A DNA stretch of 64,000 nucleotides from JACPRL01 sp035573715 (GCA_035573715.1 DATLZZ010000022.1:99068-163067), one strand, 5' to 3'. Counted from the stretch's first letter, positions 43,334 through 52,085 are shown. Numbers and translations are program-made. Notes: generated by a model not told the origin, from the letters alone.

Positions 43334-43511
43334 CAACTTTCGCAGGCCGCTTGTGGCTGTCTGAAGCAACCCCCGTGCTATCAGTTTGATTACGGAACCC
43401 GTCCACGCGCTCAACGGGCGACGTCGCCGCCTCACCTTTGTCGAACGCGCCCGGCAGTGTGGGTCATTGCGCGCCACGTGAACCGGCATAGTGCGCGCGA
43501 GTGGGAGGGTG

Positions 43512-43550
43512 CCCTTCGACTGCGCTCCCTTCGGCTTCGCTCAGGGCGAG
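43512..43550. repeat. Interspersed intergenic repeat, copy c
   Basis: CCCTTCGACTGCGCTCCCTTCGGCTTCGCTCAGGGCGAG, close to copy b. It lies between the copper operon and tRNA-Phe. Confidence 0.6.
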
Positions 43551-43581
43551 CAGGACACCATGCTCTTGCTGCGCCAGAGGA

Positions 43582-43657
43582 TGGTGCCGGGGGACGGAAT
43601 CGAACCGCCTACGCCGGCCTTTTCAGGGCCGCGCTCTACCAGTGAGCTACCCCGGCA
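43582..43657 (-). tRNA. tRNA-Phe (GAA)
   Basis: The minus strand folds to a full cloverleaf: 7-bp acceptor TGCCGGG/CCCGGCA, D arm AGCTC...GAGC, anticodon stem CGGCC/GGCCG with loop CTGAAAA (anticodon GAA), and T arm GGCGG-TTCGATT-CCGTC. The 3' CCA is encoded in the DNA at 43582-43584. Confidence 0.95.
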
Positions 43658-43712
43658 CGAGGTGAGAAGTTGATTGTAGGGGCGGGTGGCGAGAAGCGTC
43701 AACCCGTTGGAA

Positions 43713-44414
43713 TCACCGGTGGGTCCAGATCCGGGCGGTTTCGGACTCGAACGGGTAGACGTGGACCATCCAGCCGAAGAGATGCGCCCGCCAACGCCCG
43801 CCGGCCTCCTTGCACTCGGTCTTGGCGACGATGGAGCCGCGCGGGCCGAAGCGCGTCCAGTCGGCGGTGCGCTCGGTGCCGCGCGGCGGCAGGCAGATAT
43901 TGACGTGCTGATGCCAGCGGCCGACGCTGAGCGGGATGCGCTCGTCGAGGTCATCTTCGTCAGACAGGCGCGAGGCGGTGTACATCGCGCCCACCAGCTC
44001 ATAGCCGTCGGCGGTCTTGCGATAGAGCAGGGAAGTCGGCCGCGCCGGGTCGAAGCGGAAAGCGTTCAGGAAACCGTTCCAGTAGTTGGTGAAATGGTAT
44101 TCGGGTTGGGCGACGTTGGGCGCGAAGATTCTGTAGCCGTCGTCGAGCGCCACGCGGTACTCCTTGTACTTCTCCAGCGCCGGGCGCAGCGCCGTGACCA
44201 CTTCCTCAGCGCGCCGCTGGTCGTCGGCGGTCTGCCTGCGCTCGGCCGTCCACTTCATGTGCGGGTTGTTGAGGTGGCTGTGGCGCGCCATCGAGGCGTT
44301 GGACTCGACCTGGGCGTGATGGTCGGGCTCGGTTTGGGCCGGAAGGCTTGCCGGTAATGCGGCCAATGCAATCGCTGCCAGGAAACCGAAACGCCACGCT
44401 GTGCCCCTGTTCAT
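43713..44414 (-). CDS. Secreted hypothetical protein
   Basis: 233 residues with a signal peptide (FLAAIALAALPASLPAQ). The mature part is His-rich and opens with HHAQVESNASMARHSHL. It contains several aromatic blocks (YHFTNYWNGFLNAFRFD, WRAHLFGWMVHVYPFE) that suggest a compact periplasmic fold. I recognise the type as a conserved acidobacterial protein but know no function. It lies downstream of ftsK on the same strand. Confidence 0.7.
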   Translation of the reverse strand: MNRGTAWRFGFLAAIALAALPASLPAQTEPDHHAQVESNASMARHSHLNNPHMKWTAERRQTADDQRRAEEVVTALRPALEKYKEYRVALDDGYRIFAPNVAQPEYHFTNYWNGFLNAFRFDPARPTSLLYRKTADGYELVGAMYTASRLSDEDDLDERIPLSVGRWHQHVNICLPPRGTERTADWTRFGPRGSIVAKTECKEAGGRWRAHLFGWMVHVYPFESETARIWTHR

Positions 44415-44486
44415 CGCGACCTCCCCCTGCCCTCTATTTCAGTTAAACGGATGACGGCAGGAAAAGTTGCAGGGATGAAAAGCAGG

Positions 44487-44529
44487 TCCCTCGACTTGCC
44501 CACGGCCTCGCTCTCGCTTGGGGTGACAA
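44487..44529. repeat. Interspersed intergenic repeat, copy d
   Basis: TCCCTCGACTTGCCCACGGCCTCGCTCTCGCTTGGGGTGACA, close to copies a and e. It fills the space between ftsK and the secreted protein gene. Confidence 0.6.
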
Positions 44530-44548
44530 GCGTGCTAGTGCGGTGTTG

Positions 44549-46831
44549 TCAGACTTTGAGGAAGTCGGGCTTGCGAAGGACTTCGCGGGGCTTGGCGCCG
44601 TCGGGCGGGCCGATGAGGCCTTCCTGTTGCATGATGTCGAGCAGGCGGGCGGCGCGGCCGTAGCCGATGCGCAGGCGGCGCTGCAAGGTCGAGGTCGAAG
44701 CCCGGCCCATCTCGCAAACCACGCGCACCGCCTCTTCGTAGAGGTCGTCGTCGACTTCGACTGAGTCGTCCGCCGCGGCTTCCTTTTCCGGCTCCTTGGG
44801 GAAGCGCAGGAATTCTTCGTGGTATTCGGGCTTGGACTGCGAGCGCCAGAAGTCGCACAGGTGGACGATTTCGCTCTCGGTGACCAGCGGCCCGTGCACG
44901 CGGTGCAGGCGGGCCGAGCCGGCGGGCAGATAGAGCATGTCGCCCTTGCCCAGCAGGGCTTCGGCGCCGTTGGCGTCGAGGATGGTGCGCGAGTCTACTT
45001 TGGTCGCCACGCGGAAAGAAATGCGGGCGGGGAAGTTGGCTTTGATGAGGCCGGTGATGACGTCCACCGACGGGCGCTGCGTGGCGAGAATCAGGTGGAT
45101 GCCGACGGCACGCGCCATCTGCGCCAGGCGGGTGATGGACTCCTCGACGTTGGGCGAGTCAATCAGCATCAGGTCGGCCAGCTCGTCAATCACGATAACA
45201 AGATACGGCTCGGGACCGATTTCTTCGCCGGTTTCGTCGAGGCCGGGCTTGACCGACTCGTCGTCGAAGAGGCGATTGTACTGCTCGAGGCTCCGCACCC
45301 CGAAGCGCGCCAGCAGCTTGAGGCGCCGCTCCATTTCGCGGGTGGCGTTGCGCAGGGCGTTGGCGGCCAGCTTGGTGTCGGTGACGATCGGGGTGTAGAG
45401 GTGCGGGATGTTGTCGTAGAGGCCGAGCTCGAGCCGCTTGGGGTCGATGAGGATGAACTTGATTTCGTCCGGGGTGGCTTTGTAGAGCATGGAGATGATC
45501 ATCGAGTTGATGGCCACCGACTTGCCGGAGCCGGTCGAGCCGGCGATAAGCAGGTGGGGCATCTGGCTGAGGTCGGCGACCCGCACGCGTCCGTGCAGGT
45601 CTTTCCCCAGCGCGATAGTGAGCTTGGAGGCCGAGCCGGAGAACTCCTGCGCCTCGATGATGTCGCGCAGCACGATGGTCTCCCGGTGGGTGTTGGGGAC
45701 TTCGATGCCGACGGTGGACTTGCCGGCAATGCGCTCAATGAGAATCGAATCGGCACGCAGGCCGAGGCAGAGGTCTTCGGCGAGGTTGGTGATGCGGCTG
45801 AGCTTGATGCCGGGCTCGGGGCGGAACTCAAAAGTAGTTACAACCGGGCCGGGCGTGATTTGCACCACTTCGCCGCGGACGTCGAACTCCTCCAGCTTGG
45901 CGCGCAGCGTCTCGGCGCGCTGCTGCAATTCATCTTCGTTGGGCGCGCGGACGTGCTCGGCGGGCCGCAGCAACGCGGTTGACGGCAGGCGGTAGCGCTC
46001 CCGCGCCACCGGCACCGGACGCGCGGCGCGGTGGCCCGCCGCAGCGGGCTCTTCGGCCTCTGCAGGTTCGTCCTCCCATTCGTCTTCCGGCATCGGCAAC
46101 GGATGCGCGGGTTTGACCACAGCCGGGCGCACCGCAGTGGAGGCCGCTGCAGCTTGCGGCGCACGGGGCGGGAACGCGGCCGGTTTGACGATGACCGGCC
46201 CCTCCCCCTTCGGCTCGCGCTTCAGTTTGGCGCGCAGCCAGCCGAGCACGCCCACTGAGCGCGTTGCTGCGGCCCCAGCGCCCTGGCCAACCCAGCGGGT
46301 GCTGTCGGCGAGCGAGAACGGCGAGAGCAAGTAGGCGCCCACCACCAGCGCGCTCACCGTGATGATGGCCGCGCCGGGAACGTTGAGAACGTAGGTGAGC
46401 CCGAGCATCAGCAAAACGCCCAGGGCTCCCCCGGCCGGCATCAATCCGTGCGCCGGCGGGAAGGAAACCAGCGCCAGCAGGGAAGAAACCGAGAACAGCA
46501 GCAGGAGCACTCCGGCGACCCGGCTGTAGGGCGACTCGATGGCGGTGCTGCGGAACCACTTCCAGGCCAGCGCCAACAGCAGCAGCGGCAGGCCGAACGC
46601 CACCCAGCCCAGAGCTTGCAGAAGAATGTCCGCCCCATAAGCGCCGACGATTCCAACCCAGTTCTGCGCCGGCGGCTGGCCTTCGGGTGTGGGCGCGACG
46701 GCGGTGTTGAGAGAGGGATCGAGAGGAGAATAGCTCACCAGGCTCAGCAGAACCACCACGGCGCCGACAAAGAACAGGAAGCCGACGAGCTCGTTCAGGC
46801 GCTTGTTTTCGCCCGGCGTCAACAGGTTCAT
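44549..46831 (-). CDS. ftsK: DNA translocase FtsK/SpoIIIE
   Basis: 760 residues from the ATG at 46831, chosen because GGAGGAGG lies 7 bp upstream. Four or five N-terminal membrane helices (residues about 15-190), a Pro/Ala-rich linker, then the translocase motor with Walker A in GSTGSGKSVAINSM and Walker B in YLVIVIDELADLM. The last 60 residues are the winged-helix gamma domain that reads DNA polarity (LQRRLRIGYGRAARLLDIM). It pumps DNA across the septum and helps resolve chromosome dimers at division. Length is as expected for a SpoIIIE-like member. Confidence 0.95.
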   Translation of the reverse strand: MNLLTPGENKRLNELVGFLFFVGAVVVLLSLVSYSPLDPSLNTAVAPTPEGQPPAQNWVGIVGAYGADILLQALGWVAFGLPLLLLALAWKWFRSTAIESPYSRVAGVLLLLFSVSSLLALVSFPPAHGLMPAGGALGVLLMLGLTYVLNVPGAAIITVSALVVGAYLLSPFSLADSTRWVGQGAGAAATRSVGVLGWLRAKLKREPKGEGPVIVKPAAFPPRAPQAAAASTAVRPAVVKPAHPLPMPEDEWEDEPAEAEEPAAAGHRAARPVPVARERYRLPSTALLRPAEHVRAPNEDELQQRAETLRAKLEEFDVRGEVVQITPGPVVTTFEFRPEPGIKLSRITNLAEDLCLGLRADSILIERIAGKSTVGIEVPNTHRETIVLRDIIEAQEFSGSASKLTIALGKDLHGRVRVADLSQMPHLLIAGSTGSGKSVAINSMIISMLYKATPDEIKFILIDPKRLELGLYDNIPHLYTPIVTDTKLAANALRNATREMERRLKLLARFGVRSLEQYNRLFDDESVKPGLDETGEEIGPEPYLVIVIDELADLMLIDSPNVEESITRLAQMARAVGIHLILATQRPSVDVITGLIKANFPARISFRVATKVDSRTILDANGAEALLGKGDMLYLPAGSARLHRVHGPLVTESEIVHLCDFWRSQSKPEYHEEFLRFPKEPEKEAAADDSVEVDDDLYEEAVRVVCEMGRASTSTLQRRLRIGYGRAARLLDIMQQEGLIGPPDGAKPREVLRKPDFLKV

Positions 46832-46859
46832 CCCCATCCTCCTCCCGAACCCTCGGGAC

Positions 46860-46931
46860 CCGCCCAAAAGAGAAGCGGGGTGCAGCTTCTCGGCCCCGAC
46901 GCTGGGTCGGAGCTGCGAAACTGCACCCCGC
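46860..46931 (-). terminator. Stem-loop with T-rich tail between uppP and ftsK
   Basis: An 11-bp perfect stem GCGGGGTGCAG/CTGCACCCCGC (46875-46885 and 46921-46931) with a loop that itself folds (CCGACCCAGCGTCGG). On the minus strand TTCTCTTTT follows. A second hairpin GCCCCGAC/GTCGGGGC lies just upstream (about 46947-46964). Probable terminator of uppP, or structured leader of ftsK. Confidence 0.6.
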
Positions 46932-46971
46932 AGAATTCTTTCCTTCGCCCCGACTTGTCGGGGCGGCGCTG

Positions 46972-47787
46972 CTACAGGTTCGAGCGGAGGAGCTCGACAG
47001 CCACGATTATAGCCCCCAAAGCCAGCCGGTAGACAACAAATATTTTCAGGGTGCGCACCTGGAGGTAGCGTAGCAGGAAGGCAATGGCGGCGTAGCCCGT
47101 AGCGGCCGAGACGACAAACCCGACGGCGAAGTCGGCCGGGCTGGCGGCGGGCGGGAGGCCCTGCTGCCAGAGGTCGACGCCCTCCTTGAGTGTGGCGCCG
47201 CCGATGATGGGTGTGGCCAGCATGAAGGAGAAGCGCGCCGCCGCCTCGCGGGTCAGGTTGCGAAAGAGCCCGGCGGTGATGGTGATGCCGGCCCGCGAGG
47301 TGCCGGGCATAATGGCCAGAGCCTGCGCGAGGCCGATAATCAAGCCGTCGGCGAGCGTGACGCTTTCGACGCCGCGCTCGAGCCCGGGCCGCCGATCGGC
47401 CAGCCACATCAGCCCCGCGACCCCCATCAGCATGACCGCGATGAGCACGGGGCTGCGGAAGGTAGTCTCGGCGTGGCTCTCGAGGAAGTAACCAGCGGCG
47501 CCGCCGGGCACGGTGGCCACGAAAATGATGCCGAGCAGGCGGCCGTCCACGCTGGAGTCGCTGCGGCCGCCCTTCAGCAGCGAGGCCAGCATCGCCAGCC
47601 AGTCACGGGCGAAGTAGGCGAGCGCCGCCAGCAGCGTGCCGGCGTGCAGGGCCACGTCGTAGGTCAGGCCCGGATCGGTCCAACCGAAGAGCCACGGCAC
47701 CAGCACCAGGTGCGCGGTGGAGCTGATGGGGAGGAATTCGGTTACGCCCTGCACAAGGGCGAGGACGATGGCTTCGAGGAGCGTCAC
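46972..47787 (-). CDS. uppP: Undecaprenyl-diphosphate phosphatase UppP/BacA
   Basis: 271 residues, multi-spanning. Catalytic blocks: residues about 17-27 EFLPISSTAHL with Glu, Ser and the His, and PGTSRAGITITAGL. It recycles undecaprenyl pyrophosphate to the lipid carrier used in cell-wall synthesis, and overproduction gives bacitracin resistance. Its GTG start overlaps the TGA of the upstream acetyltransferase gene (GTGA). Probably cotranscribed with rimI and ksgA. Confidence 0.95.
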   Translation of the reverse strand: MTLLEAIVLALVQGVTEFLPISSTAHLVLVPWLFGWTDPGLTYDVALHAGTLLAALAYFARDWLAMLASLLKGGRSDSSVDGRLLGIIFVATVPGGAAGYFLESHAETTFRSPVLIAVMLMGVAGLMWLADRRPGLERGVESVTLADGLIIGLAQALAIMPGTSRAGITITAGLFRNLTREAAARFSFMLATPIIGGATLKEGVDLWQQGLPPAASPADFAVGFVVSAATGYAAIAFLLRYLQVRTLKIFVVYRLALGAIIVAVELLRSNL

Positions 47788-48230
47788 CCGCCGAGCTCCT
47801 TTTCCATGCGGAGGGCGTCGATGCGGCCGAGGTAGTAGCCGCGCAGGCGGCCGATTTCGCGGTAGCCCGCCTTCTGCCAGAAGGCGATGGCGGCGGCGTT
47901 GTCGGTGGCGGTTTCGAGGCGAACGACGCGGACGCCCTCGGCGCGCAGCCAGTTTTCAGCGGTAGTGAGCAGGCGCGTACCCACGCCGCGGCGGCGATGG
48001 TCTTCGCTGACGTCGAGGGTGATGATGGAGCCGCGGCCGCGCCCCAGCCGGCGGGCAATGATGAAGGCGACGAGCCGGCCGTCTTCTTCCGCCACCCAGG
48101 CGCGCGCCCCCGGCAGCCTCAGGAATTCCTGAAGCGCGTAGCGCGAGTAGGCGATGCCGGGCGGGTAGCAGGCCTGGTCGAGCCGGTAGGCAGCTTCGAA
48201 GTCGTGGGCGGCAAACTCGCGCACGCGCAT
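47784..48230 (-). CDS. GNAT family acetyltransferase (RimI-like)
   Basis: 148 residues from the ATG at 48230. The GNAT acetyl-CoA binding block is LDVSEDHRRRGVGTRLLTTA (Arg-Arg-Gly-x-Gly pattern), followed by NAAAIAFWQKAGY, the typical RimI end. RimI acetylates the N-terminus of ribosomal protein S18, and similar enzymes act on other substrates. Residues 1-45 (FEAAYRLDQACYPPGIAYS) show the usual RimI-type start. Overlaps uppP by 4 bases. Confidence 0.82.
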   Translation of the reverse strand: MRVREFAAHDFEAAYRLDQACYPPGIAYSRYALQEFLRLPGARAWVAEEDGRLVAFIIARRLGRGRGSIITLDVSEDHRRRGVGTRLLTTAENWLRAEGVRVVRLETATDNAAAIAFWQKAGYREIGRLRGYYLGRIDALRMEKELGG

Positions 48231-48251
48231 CGGCCCTGCTTCGTTGCCCGA

Positions 48252-48288
48252 TTCGACTCTGAGATGCTTCGCTTCGCTCAGCATGGCA
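48252..48288. repeat. Interspersed intergenic repeat, copy f
   Basis: TTCGACTCTGAGATGCTTCGCTTCGCTCAGCATGGCA; on the other strand it reads CATGCTGAGCGAAGCGAAGCATCTC. It lies between ksgA and the acetyltransferase gene. It is the most diverged member of the set. Confidence 0.5.
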
Positions 48289-48302
48289 AGACGGGGATGC
48301 TA

Positions 48303-49124
48303 TCACGGTTGGCTCGGGGCGAGGGCCCGGTAGAGCGCGGCCAGTTGGTCGAGAGAAAGTTCTTCGGCGCGGGCGCGCGGCGCGAGTCCCAGCGCCGCCA
48401 GCGCTGCTTCGACGCGCGCGCCGTACTGTCCTCGCAGGTTGGCGCGCAGGGTGCGGCGCTTCTGACGAAAGCACGCCTGAACGAAGTGAAGGAAGCCGTC
48501 GGGCTCGACTAGGAGCCGAGCCTGCGCCCCCGGCGGCGCCAGGCGCACCAGCGCCGATTCGACTTTGGGCTGTGGGCGGAAGGCGCCGCGGGGAATCGGC
48601 AGCAGAATCTCCGGCAGGGTGTAGAACTGGGCGATGACAGAGAGGTAGCCATAGTCACGGCTGCCGGGGTGGGCTACGAGGCGTTCAGCCACTTCGCGCT
48701 GAATGACGATGTGGATGTCCTCGACGTATTCGATGGCTTCGAACAAGCGATGCAGGATGGGCGAAGTGAGGTAGTAGGGCAGGTTGCCGTAGACGCGCCA
48801 ACGCTCGGTGTAGGAGTCCTGGGCCACTTCGGCGAGCGAAACTTCCAGGACATCGCGCTCGATCATCCTGGCAGCGGGGAATTGCGCCAATGCCTCGCGC
48901 AGCTCGGCGGCCAGGTTCGGGTCGCGCTCGATGGCGACGACGCGGGCGCCCGTGGCGGCCAGGCTGAGCGTCATCTCGCCATGGCCGGCGCCGATTTCCA
49001 CCCAGGCGTCCTGAGGCTTGCAATCGAGCCGGCGAAGAATCTTCTGGCGGACGTGCGCGTCGTGGAGGAAGTGCTGGCCCAGCGGCGGCCGACGAGGTTT
49101 TCGTGCGCGAGACACCTTGCGCAT
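48303..49124 (-). CDS. rsmA: 16S rRNA (adenine-1518/1519 N6)-dimethyltransferase KsgA/RsmA
   Basis: 273 residues. SAM-binding blocks WVEIGAGHGEMTLSLA and VVAIERDPNLAAEL. The catalytic motif NLPYYLTSPILHRL is the NLPY of the family. The C-terminal helical region has FFRQKRRTL-like ACFRQKRRTLRANL. It dimethylates two adenosines near the 3' end of 16S rRNA. The ATG at 49124 faces hrcA across an 81-bp divergent region. Confidence 0.95.
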   Translation of the reverse strand: MRKVSRARKPRRPPLGQHFLHDAHVRQKILRRLDCKPQDAWVEIGAGHGEMTLSLAATGARVVAIERDPNLAAELREALAQFPAARMIERDVLEVSLAEVAQDSYTERWRVYGNLPYYLTSPILHRLFEAIEYVEDIHIVIQREVAERLVAHPGSRDYGYLSVIAQFYTLPEILLPIPRGAFRPQPKVESALVRLAPPGAQARLLVEPDGFLHFVQACFRQKRRTLRANLRGQYGARVEAALAALGLAPRARAEELSLDQLAALYRALAPSQP

Positions 49125-49135
49125 TCTAGCGCGGC

Positions 49136-49165
49136 TTGACCCGCTCGGCGGCGACTGGCTAGAAT
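49136..49165 (+). promoter_or_regulatory. Predicted promoter of hrcA-grpE-dnaJ
   Basis: TTGACC (49136-49141), 18 bp, TAGAAT (49160-49165); each matches the consensus at five of six bases. No CIRCE inverted repeat (TTAGCACTC-type) is visible nearby. Confidence 0.55.
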
Positions 49166-49205
49166 GATTCCCAGATGCCAGCAGGTTTCCAGGCTGGATG
49201 AGGCG

Positions 49206-50237
49206 ATGAGAGTGGAAACGCTCGACGCGCGCCAGCAAGCGATTCTGGACGTGGTGGTGCGCACCTACATTACAACCGGCGAGCCGGTGGCCTCGGCCAC
49301 GGTGGCGCGGCGCACCGGACGGCGGGTGTCTTCGGCCACCATCCGCAACGAAATGGCCGCACTGGAGGAAGCCGGCTACCTGCACCAGCCGCACACGTCC
49401 GCCGGGCGCGTTCCCACGCCGAAGGCGTACGAGTTCTACACCCGCGAGGTGGCCGCCACCGCCCGGCTGCGCCCCAGCGAGCAGGATTGGATCGACCGGC
49501 AACTGCCCCTGGGCGATGCATCCGAACTGCTGCCGCGGGCGCCGCACGTGCTGGCCGAGTTCTGTCACGGCATCGGGCTGGTGCTGGTGCCGCCGCTGCC
49601 GCGGACCATTCTCGACCAAGTGCGTTTCATCCCGCTCGGCGCCCAGCGCGTGCTGGCGGTGCTGGTGAGCCGCACAGGGCTGGTGCGCGACAAAGCCATC
49701 CGCACCCGCGAGGCGCTGGCGGCCGATGAGCTGGCGCGTATGACCGACTACATCAACCGGAACTTCCGCGGCTGGACGCTGGAGGCCGTGCGGCGCGAAA
49801 TCGAGCGCCGCGCCAAGGCCGAGCGCAGCGAATTCCTCCGCCGCGCTCTGGCGCTGTGCGAGGAGAGTTTTCAGCCGGAGGAAGGCACGGCGCAGCTGCA
49901 TTGCGAAGGCGTCGCTCACCTGCTGGAGCGCGGCTCCGATGCCCGCCCGGAAGCGCTGCGCCAACTGCTCGAGGCGGTGGAAGAAAAGGAGCGGCTGGCG
50001 CGCTTCCTCGCCGACTGCATCGAAAGCTCCGAGGAGCCGTTGCGCATCTGGATTGGTCTGGAGAAATTCTCGCCAGCGATGAAGGGCTTCGCCCTGGTCA
50101 GCGCTCGCTACGGCGCCGGGCAGCCGGGCAGCGGCTTGCTGGGCTTGCTCAGCCGCACCCGAATGGACTACGACCGCGCCATCCCCGCGGTCAGCTACGT
50201 GGCCAGGCTCTTCGACCGCGTCCTGGCGGAGAACTAG
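49206..50237 (+). CDS. hrcA: Heat-inducible transcription repressor HrcA
   Basis: 343 residues from the ATG at 49206. The N-terminal winged-helix DNA-binding region reads ARQQAILDVVVRTYITTGEP and SSATIRNEMAALEEAGYLHQ, then PHTSAGRVPT, which are the best-conserved blocks of HrcA. The rest is the GAF-like and dimerisation region ending LLSRTRMDYDRAIPAVSYVA. HrcA normally represses groE and dnaK operons by binding CIRCE. It is followed by grpE after 25 bp. Confidence 0.94.
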   Translation: MRVETLDARQQAILDVVVRTYITTGEPVASATVARRTGRRVSSATIRNEMAALEEAGYLHQPHTSAGRVPTPKAYEFYTREVAATARLRPSEQDWIDRQLPLGDASELLPRAPHVLAEFCHGIGLVLVPPLPRTILDQVRFIPLGAQRVLAVLVSRTGLVRDKAIRTREALAADELARMTDYINRNFRGWTLEAVRREIERRAKAERSEFLRRALALCEESFQPEEGTAQLHCEGVAHLLERGSDARPEALRQLLEAVEEKERLARFLADCIESSEEPLRIWIGLEKFSPAMKGFALVSARYGAGQPGSGLLGLLSRTRMDYDRAIPAVSYVARLFDRVLAEN

Positions 50238-50262
50238 TGCCGTTCCCGCAGGCTCAATCCCT

Positions 50263-50877
50263 ATGAACGACGAGACCAAACCCGAAGTGCCGGCTCCGGA
50301 GACGCGGGCCGAGGTCGCCGCCGAAGAAGCCGGCGTCGATTACGAAGTCCGCAAGCTCCAGGCGCAAATTGACAGCCTGAATGAGAGGCTGAAGAAGCTG
50401 GAAGAAGAGAAGCAGGCGGTGTTCGCGCAACTGGTGCGGCGGCAGGCCGACCACGAGAACTTCCGCAAGCGCGCCGAGAAGGAAAAGCAAGCCTTCCGGC
50501 AGAAGGCCGAGATCGAGCTGCTGGCGAAGCTGCTTCCGGTGGTGGACGGGTTCGAGCGCGCGCTGGCCTCGGCGACCAACAACACCGACGACTACCGCAA
50601 GGGCATTGAACTCATCTACAAGCAGCTCACTGACATCCTGGCCCGCGCCGGGCTGGAGAGAATCGAAACCTTCGGCCAGGCTTTTGATCCGCTGGTGCAC
50701 CACGCCATCGAGCGCGTGGAGACCACTGACTATCCCGACCACCAGGTGCTGGGCGAGCTCCAAGCCGGGTATCGCTTCAAGAACGAACTGGTTCGCCCCG
50801 CGCTGGTGCGCGTGGCCGTACATCCGGCCGGCAATGCCAAGCCGGCCGAGGAATCGAAATCAGAGCCCGTGACCTAG
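50263..50877 (+). CDS. grpE: Nucleotide exchange factor GrpE
   Basis: 204 residues. An acidic N-terminus, a long coiled coil (residues about 28-85) with ENFRKRAEKEKQAFRQKAEI, and the C-terminal beta domain with GQAFDPLVHHAIERVET and HQVLGELQAGYRFKNELVRP. It exchanges ADP on DnaK. dnaK itself is not in the window. The stop is 3 bp before dnaJ. Confidence 0.94.
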   Translation: MNDETKPEVPAPETRAEVAAEEAGVDYEVRKLQAQIDSLNERLKKLEEEKQAVFAQLVRRQADHENFRKRAEKEKQAFRQKAEIELLAKLLPVVDGFERALASATNNTDDYRKGIELIYKQLTDILARAGLERIETFGQAFDPLVHHAIERVETTDYPDHQVLGELQAGYRFKNELVRPALVRVAVHPAGNAKPAEESKSEPVT

Positions 50878-50880
50878 GCC

Positions 50881-52017
50881 ATGCCCCGCGGCGAGCCCAA
50901 GCGCGACTACTACGAAGTGCTGGGCGTTTCGCGCCAGGCCAGCGAGGACGAGATCAAGAAAGCCTACCGCCGGGCAGCGATGCAGTGGCATCCTGACCGC
51001 AACCCGCAAAACCACAAAGAGGCCGAAGAGCGTTTCAAGGAAATCACCGAAGCCTACGGCGTGCTGATGGACCCGCAGAAGCGCGCCGCCTACGACCGCT
51101 ACGGCCACGCCGGCGTGGGCGCGCGGCCCTTCACCGGGTTCGACGACGCCATCTTCGCCGACTTCCGCGACATCTTCGGCGACTTCTTCGGCTTTGAAGA
51201 GATGTTCGGCGGGCGCGGCCACCGCCGCAGCCGGGCGCACCGCGGGCGCGATCTGCGCTACGACCTGGAAATCAGTTTTGAAGAAGCGGCGCGCGGGATG
51301 GAGACGCGGATCAAGATTCCGCGCCTCGAGACCTGCCCGCAGTGCCACGGCTCGGGGGCGCGCAGGGGGACGGGCAAGGTGAAGTGCTCGGCTTGTCACG
51401 GGCGCGGCCAGCTTCGCTACAGCCAGGGGTTCTTGACTGTGACGCGCACGTGCCCGCAATGCCAGGGCGCGGGCGAAGTGGTGCGCGAGCCCTGCGAGGA
51501 GTGCAGCGGCCAGGGACAGGTGCGCCGCGAGCGCACACTGGAAATCAAGATTCCCGCCGGGGTGGACAACGGCACGCGGTTGCGCATTCCCGGCGAAGGC
51601 GAGGCCGGCGCGCACGGCGGCCCGCCGGGCGACCTCTACGTCGTTCTGACGGTGAGCGAGCACGAGTTTTTCGAGCGGCGCGAGTCGAATCTCTACTGCT
51701 CGATTCCCATTTCGTTTCCGCAGGCGGTGCTGGGCGGCGAAATCAAAGTGCCCACGCTCGACAAGAAGGAGGAAATCATCAAGATTCCCCCGGGCACACA
51801 GAGCGGAACGATTTTCCGGCTGCCGGGCAAGGGCTTTCCGGACGTGGCCGGGCACGGGCGCGGCGACCTGTTCGTCGAGGTCCGGGTGGAGATTCCCAAG
51901 AAGCTGAGCCGCGAGCAGAAGGAGCTTATTGAGCGGCTCTCCGAAACGCTGCCGGCCGAGAACCGTCCGTCGGGGAAGGCCTCTCTTTTCGAGCGCGTCA
52001 AAGATATCTTCGGATAG
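50881..52017 (+). CDS. dnaJ: Chaperone DnaJ
   Basis: 378 residues. J domain with the HPD motif (MQWHPDRNPQN), G/F-rich linker (residues 75-115) and a complete zinc region of four CxxCxGxG repeats (CPQCHGSG, CSACHGRG, CPQCQGAG, CEECSGQG). C-terminal substrate-binding domains follow (PQAVLGGEIKVPTL). It stimulates DnaK ATPase and delivers unfolded substrates. It belongs to the hrcA-grpE-dnaJ unit. Confidence 0.95.
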   Translation: MPRGEPKRDYYEVLGVSRQASEDEIKKAYRRAAMQWHPDRNPQNHKEAEERFKEITEAYGVLMDPQKRAAYDRYGHAGVGARPFTGFDDAIFADFRDIFGDFFGFEEMFGGRGHRRSRAHRGRDLRYDLEISFEEAARGMETRIKIPRLETCPQCHGSGARRGTGKVKCSACHGRGQLRYSQGFLTVTRTCPQCQGAGEVVREPCEECSGQGQVRRERTLEIKIPAGVDNGTRLRIPGEGEAGAHGGPPGDLYVVLTVSEHEFFERRESNLYCSIPISFPQAVLGGEIKVPTLDKKEEIIKIPPGTQSGTIFRLPGKGFPDVAGHGRGDLFVEVRVEIPKKLSREQKELIERLSETLPAENRPSGKASLFERVKDIFG

Positions 52018-52030
52018 CTGGACAAGCAGG

Positions 52031-52078
52031 TCCCTCGACTTCGTCCCCACTGCGGCGGGACTCCGCCCGGGATGACAA
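52031..52078. repeat. Interspersed intergenic repeat, copy e
   Basis: TCCCTCGACTTCGTCCCCACTGCGGCGGGACTCCGCCCGGGATGACA, close to copy a. It lies immediately after dnaJ, so it may double as a terminator for that operon. Confidence 0.6.
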
Positions 52079-52085
52079 GTACCTC

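Noticed and set aside
44549..47407. Extension of FtsK upstream to 47407
   Set aside because: The extra residues are antisense-like to uppP and lack domain support; GGAGGAGG before the ATG at 46831 fixes the start.
49120..49205. CIRCE operator before hrcA
   Set aside because: I looked for TTAGCACTC-N9-GAGTGCTAA and saw nothing close.
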